The translations under genes were made by a program, and so were the position numbers. Below are positions 60,202-64,000 of a DNA stretch of 64,000 bases, in pieces (the first letter of the stretch is position 1; the number at the start of each line of letters is the position of its first letter). This stretch comes from Usnea hakonensis (taxonomy: Eukaryota; Ascomycota; Lecanoromycetes; Lecanorales; Parmeliaceae). Location of the stretch: contig BLJB01000107.1 of NCBI GenBank assembly GCA_013423325.1, positions 1 to 64,000 of the forward strand, given 5' to 3'. Under the pieces are notes generated by a model. It saw nothing but the letters and a program-made list of their open reading frames with translations, had not been told where the DNA came from and ran no database searches.

Positions 60202-61370
60202 TCTTTAGGAAGACAACGGGAGAGGTAGCAGATCGATAGCTAAGTTTCAAAGTCGAGTGGACAAATAGCCTTATTGATATAAACATGGAATTGACCGGTC
60301 TTCTAGTTTCTTATAACGACACAGCAGATACTACCCTGATATCCCAATCCGTGTACTAAATGAGGCCCCAAAGTGACATCGTTCCATCTCTTCTCGAACC
60401 AGCTCAACGGCGACGCACTCGTCCCGTGCGGCCAGCGAACCTTTCGCCCTGGAACCCCAAAGGCACTTCCATCGGGTTTCCAGAAGGCGCGAAGTAGGCG
60501 AAATCGTCGTGACCAGTAAGAGAACCCTTCCCCAGAACCGGCGTTACTTTGTTTCTTACTAGCCCAAGTCCATTCGGCGACTACAGAAACCAATACTGAC
60601 ACGTTTCTCGCCGCTGGCTCTGGTTCGGCAACGGGAGGTCTGAGATAAGCCTTGGTGGGCAGAGAAAACGCAGTCAGCGTCCTTTCTTTTCGCGGAAGAC
60701 GACGACGGTAAGTGACTATGAGCGATAGGCCGAAATCAATCTTTGTCGATCTTTACCTGCCACCACCTTGACCGTTTCAACCTCGCCTAAGCAACCCCAA
60801 ACTCGGTCTTATCGCCAAGTCATACCACCCAGGGCGCAGCAGTCATACCTCATACCACGATCAATGAACTCTATAGCCCCACCACTTAAAAGACCATAAT
60901 CCCAGTTTTCCGCCCCTCACTAACGCACCGACCTCGGCACAACTCTGTCCAAGATTCGTGTAGCGTACGTAGTTCACTTGCACAGAGTACGCTAGGCACA
61001 ACATAGTGAACGTTCCCTGTCCCGCGAATCCTGCAGGTGAAACAAAAGCCAAGCCCCATCCCCGAGCCCCACGGCCAAGACCTTTCGGGCCTTGGCTTTC
61101 GCCCTCCGAATTCGCGCAAGGCCCGGTTCCAACGGTCGCCTAAAATTAAAGTAAAATACCTTGGGTAGGTGTGCTTGGCATATCTCGTAGCCTCCTTTTT
61201 ACGTGCGTTTCTTGGGGCGTGAGGTTTGAGAACGGGGGGTGGGGAGGGATTATGATTCGCGGATTGGGGTGTAAGGCGGGGGGATTTTCTTTTTTTTTGT
61301 TTTTTTTTGTTGAGAGGGTAAGTTGGGATGAGGTCGGTTGCGCTGGGTAGTGAAAAGCTTGTTTAAGGCC

Positions 61371-61481
61371 TTCTAAATCTACTCTCAAATCCACTGATTT
61401 CTTCTTTTTCTCAGGGGGAGACCCCCTGAACCCCCCCTTCTCTTCTAAATCCACTCCCAAATCCACTGATTTCTTCTTTTT
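61371..61481. repeat. Pair of 39-bp direct repeats flanking a small hairpin
   Basis: Copies at 61371-61409 and 61443-61481 differ at two positions and share AAATCCACTGATTTCTTC. Between them, 61411-61429 is an 8-bp stem (TCAGGGGG / CCCCCTGA) with an AGA loop. The structure suggests a duplicated mobile-element or minisatellite fragment. Confidence 0.85.
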
Positions 61482-61628
61482 GATATAGAACCTACAATAG
61501 GCGGTCAAAATCTTTATATAAAGTATTATTTAAAAGTTCTTGAGACTTTTCTATTCGGGTATAACGCCTGTTTAGAGTGTGTTTTAGCGCCGGATAGGTA
61601 GAATTCAATTATATGATTGGCCAGCGTA

Positions 61629-61660
61629 GGGAGCTAAGGCCCGAAAGGGCCTTAGCTCCC
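61629..61660. repeat. Perfect 14-bp hairpin with GAAA loop
   Basis: GGGAGCTAAGGCCC and its exact reverse complement flank GAAA, a GNRA-type tetraloop. A T run (666-671) follows 6 nt later, then CTGA at 61672-61675. A transposon-end structure is one explanation; a structured transcript end is another. Confidence 0.9.
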
Positions 61661-61899
61661 TGCACTTTTTTCTGAAATCAACTCAGCATAAGAGAAAGCA
61701 AGCTTTCCAATGATTCCTAGTAAGTCTATCGTGGAAAAGGATGGCCTTTGATATGAACATATCTCATGTAATTTTGTGCGCTTCGGAAACGATGCCACGA
61801 TTTGCGAAATACTCGTAGTGATCAAAGCTGATCAAAGCAGGCTCTACAGATTCCATCCACCCATCTATAATCATAACAAACGGACCATGAACGAAACAC

Positions 61900-63225
61900 C
61901 TACACAGAAACACCATTCTTCGACCCCTGCAACTCCTCATACATCCTCTTCTTCGCCATCTCCACCTGCGCATCCAAATCCTCATCCCAAATCCAACCAA
62001 ACCTCTCCTCCAACGTCTCCCTGATCTTCCCAAAATCCTCCCCCGTCCTCTCCCCCCGCATCATGCAAACATCCCCATTCTCCTTACTCGTCTCCACAAC
62101 CCTGAGCGTCCGCGGCCGCCTCACAGCATCATACGCCGCAAACGCTCCCTCCACATGCTCGGTCCGTTTGACGGATTCGTCCGCAAGGAGAGTGCACATC
62201 ACGAGCGCGTCTTCGAACGCCTGTCCGCACCCGGCGCCTTGGTGGGGACAGGACGCGTGGGCGGCGTCGCCGATGAGGGCGAAGGTGCCGGTGTAGAAGG
62301 TGGGAGTTGAGGGGTGATGGAAGAGGGCCCATTTGGAGGGGTTGTCGATCAAAGAGACTATTTTTCGCATGAGGGGACCGCAGGTGGCGAAGTCGTGCTG
62401 AGCGGCTGATGGGGTTGAGGGGATGACCCATTCGTTGTGCTCCCATTTGGGGATGGTGCGGGCGGCGACGAGGTTGAGGAGGGTGCCTTTTTCGATGGGG
62501 TAGGTTGTCGTCAGGGAGTTGGGACCTATGTTCACCATGCTGTTTCGGGCGAATTCGTCGCCGAGGACGGCGACTGCTCTTTCCATGGGGACCATGCCTC
62601 GATAGGCGAATTCGCCGGCGAATTTGGGCTCTGCGTCGGGAGAGTGCTCTCCGAGGAGGATTTGTCTGCATTTTGATTTGATGCCGTCGCTTCCTACCAC
62701 GACATCCGCTTCGACAGAGGTCTCGTCCGCGAAGGTCAAGGAGTATTTGCCGGTGTCTCCTTTTGTGATGTCGACCAGTCTCTTCCCCATGTGAAAGCTC
62801 CCGTTAGGTAAGAGGGAAACCAAGTCTTTCGCGAGCAGTGTCCGATGCACACTCTCTTGTCCCGTATTGGCACAGATCACAGAAGTGACCAATTCCCCGT
62901 CGGTCAAGCCATTCCGATAGTCCATGTAGGTGGTCTTCTTGCTCTCCCATCCCTGTCCCGACGAGCGTTTTGCGAATGCATCGTAGACATCGGGACTGAT
63001 TTTCTTCATGGCTTCCATTGAGTTTTTCGCAAAGACCAGTCCTGCCCCAGCGTCCGTCCAGGTGCTCGCGCCTTCGTAGATTTGAGTCGAGATGCCGCGT
63101 TGAATCAAGCCTATGGCGAGAGCGAGGCCGGCAAGGCCTCCGCCAACGATAGCAATGTCGAGCTGCTTTTTGACGTTGGGGGCCCTTGCGTCGTCATTTT
63201 TTTCTGAAGTTTGTCGAATGGCCAT
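61900..63225 (-). CDS. FAD-dependent monooxygenase, salicylate-hydroxylase-like
   Basis: Single-exon gene for 441 residues, starting at ATG 63223-63225. Class A flavoprotein monooxygenase, using NAD(P)H and O2 to hydroxylate phenolic substrates, sometimes with decarboxylation. Motifs in order: FAD-binding GxGxxG in IAIVGGGLAGLALAIGL (about 24-40), the arginine of QESVHRTLLAKDL, the DG motif VVVGSDGIKSKCR, and the second FAD motif ALIGDAAHASCPHQGAGC followed by GQAFEDA (about residues 316-342). The length fits the family. It lies 1.7 kb upstream of the PKS start on the same strand and probably acts as a tailoring enzyme for the PKS product. No membrane segment or signal peptide: cytosolic. Confidence 0.88.
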   Translation of the reverse strand: MAIRQTSEKNDDARAPNVKKQLDIAIVGGGLAGLALAIGLIQRGISTQIYEGASTWTDAGAGLVFAKNSMEAMKKISPDVYDAFAKRSSGQGWESKKTTYMDYRNGLTDGELVTSVICANTGQESVHRTLLAKDLVSLLPNGSFHMGKRLVDITKGDTGKYSLTFADETSVEADVVVGSDGIKSKCRQILLGEHSPDAEPKFAGEFAYRGMVPMERAVAVLGDEFARNSMVNIGPNSLTTTYPIEKGTLLNLVAARTIPKWEHNEWVIPSTPSAAQHDFATCGPLMRKIVSLIDNPSKWALFHHPSTPTFYTGTFALIGDAAHASCPHQGAGCGQAFEDALVMCTLLADESVKRTEHVEGAFAAYDAVRRPRTLRVVETSKENGDVCMMRGERTGEDFGKIRETLEERFGWIWDEDLDAQVEMAKKRMYEELQGSKNGVSV

Positions 63226-64000
63226 CTTGCTGGCACGTTTTCGATTTGCTTGGGCTGCAGATTTGAAGAATATTTGTCTGTCTGGAAGGGAATTGGAATG
63301 TACAAGTGTGAGATTTAGTGGGGATGGAATATGTGCTCTTCCTCTTGCGGAGGATATGTATCGACAGACCCTCCATTTCCGAAAACACTTAGCGGGTAGG
63401 CGATCGGTGAAGAGCTACATGGTCGATCTCAAAAATCACGGACTGAGCCTTAACGATGTTACTATACCAAAAGTACAACATACAAAGGATTGTCACTTCC
63501 TCGCCGAATGTTTCGGAGCTTCGCGCTTTCTCGCGCGGGCCTTCCACCACCGAGCGGCGAGCCTTTTCGGTAAGATAAGCCTATTGAGATAGCTTAAGGT
63601 ACTTTACCACTTTACTTGGTCGAACCTTGTTCGCCATGCCGATCTGCTTCGACGATTGCGTCATCTTATCCTTATCCCTATCCCCCTAAAGCTCCTAAAA
63701 CTCCAAATGTTTCGGCTGAAAATCGTCACCAAAATCTCCGCGATGCAACGTCTCATGCGTCTTAGTCTTAGCGCCAAGCCAATGCATTTGAGTCGATTTC
63801 TGGAATGGCCATGGTGTCGCGCCGAAGAAAGGTAAGACCGGGAAATTGATGAACATGGATTTGTTTTCTTGTAAACGAAAATTGCTCGTTCAGGGTTCAC
63901 ACATTCTTGGCTATTTGTGTTCCTGCTGCTCCACACTACAACTACCATTGGCCAATTTATGGACACATAAGGAGAGGAACTCTTTCCTTTACAGAAAACG
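63226..64000. other. Upstream region of the monooxygenase, window end
   Basis: Non-coding as far as can be seen; contains the monooxygenase promoter. The open frames at 63113-63592 (plus) and 63661-63966 (minus) show no domain. The cluster may continue beyond 64000, which cannot be seen here. Confidence 0.5.

Larger units (their letters stand above)
60202..61899. other. Intergenic: PKS promoter and repeat block
   Basis: About 1.7 kb. The first part must include the PKS promoter. Open frames at 60303-60602 and 61146-61508 on the minus strand are low-complexity or lack an ATG and domains, and were rejected. The second half (61180-61680) is low-complexity, with direct repeats and hairpins listed separately. 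Confidence 0.6.

Noticed and set aside
60600..61120. Possible AflR-type binding sites upstream of the PKS
   Set aside because: Several TCG-containing stretches were checked, and none met TCG-N5-CGR exactly.
61146..61508. 120-codon minus-strand frame with repeated KKKKSVDL segments
   Set aside because: It is created by the 39-bp direct repeats and poly-T runs; low complexity, not a protein gene.

Overview
The window looks like chromosomal DNA of a filamentous ascomycete (Pezizomycotina). Genes carry short GT-AG introns (about 48-150 nt) with CTGAC/CTAAC-like branch points, they lie on both strands without operons, and they include families typical of this group: a LaeA-like methyltransferase, a non-reducing polyketide synthase, a hybrid histidine kinase with kinase-like and ATPase domains, and fungal F-box-like proteins. 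I cannot fix the class or species from sequence alone. Several genes below were rebuilt by hand from their splice sites; in every multi-exon model the exon lengths add up to an intact reading frame.

Layout. 0.6-2.4 kb: amino-acid/choline-type permease. 4.2-8.6 kb: F-box-like protein and a 752-residue protein I do not recognise. 9.3-12.4 kb: omega/xi-type glutathione transferase and two small fungal proteins. 13.4-14.0 kb: small secreted cysteine protein. 14.7-16.3 kb: protein with an N-terminal domain like those of fungal NLR-type proteins, with a stop codon or short intron in the middle. 16.8-22.6 kb: LaeA-like methyltransferase and a large fusion of a SERAC1-like alpha/beta hydrolase with a CorA-like membrane domain. 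23.3-27.0 kb: housekeeping block of EAF elongation factor, COG8 and PRKRIP1-like spliceosomal protein. 27.0-34.2 kb: gene-poor stretch with coding-like fragments only. 34.2-35.7 kb: polyglutamine protein. 39.5-46.9 kb: 2398-residue hybrid histidine kinase. 47.3-48.2 kb: WW-domain protein. 50.9-63.2 kb: probable secondary-metabolite cluster.

The probable cluster holds an AflR-like Zn2Cys6 regulator, a 2130-residue non-reducing PKS (SAT-KS-AT-PT-ACP-ACP-TE, all catalytic residues visible) and a salicylate-hydroxylase-like FAD monooxygenase. The expected logic is that the regulator switches on the PKS, the PKS makes and releases an aromatic polyketide, and the monooxygenase hydroxylates it, possibly with decarboxylation. 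The product is unknown. More genes may lie beyond base 64000.

The most unusual items are the hydrolase-CorA fusion, the uncharacterised PKS cluster, and a hairpin/direct-repeat block between the PKS and the monooxygenase that looks like a small mobile-element remnant. No rRNA, tRNA or CRISPR array was recognised by eye, although a covariance-model scan was not possible.
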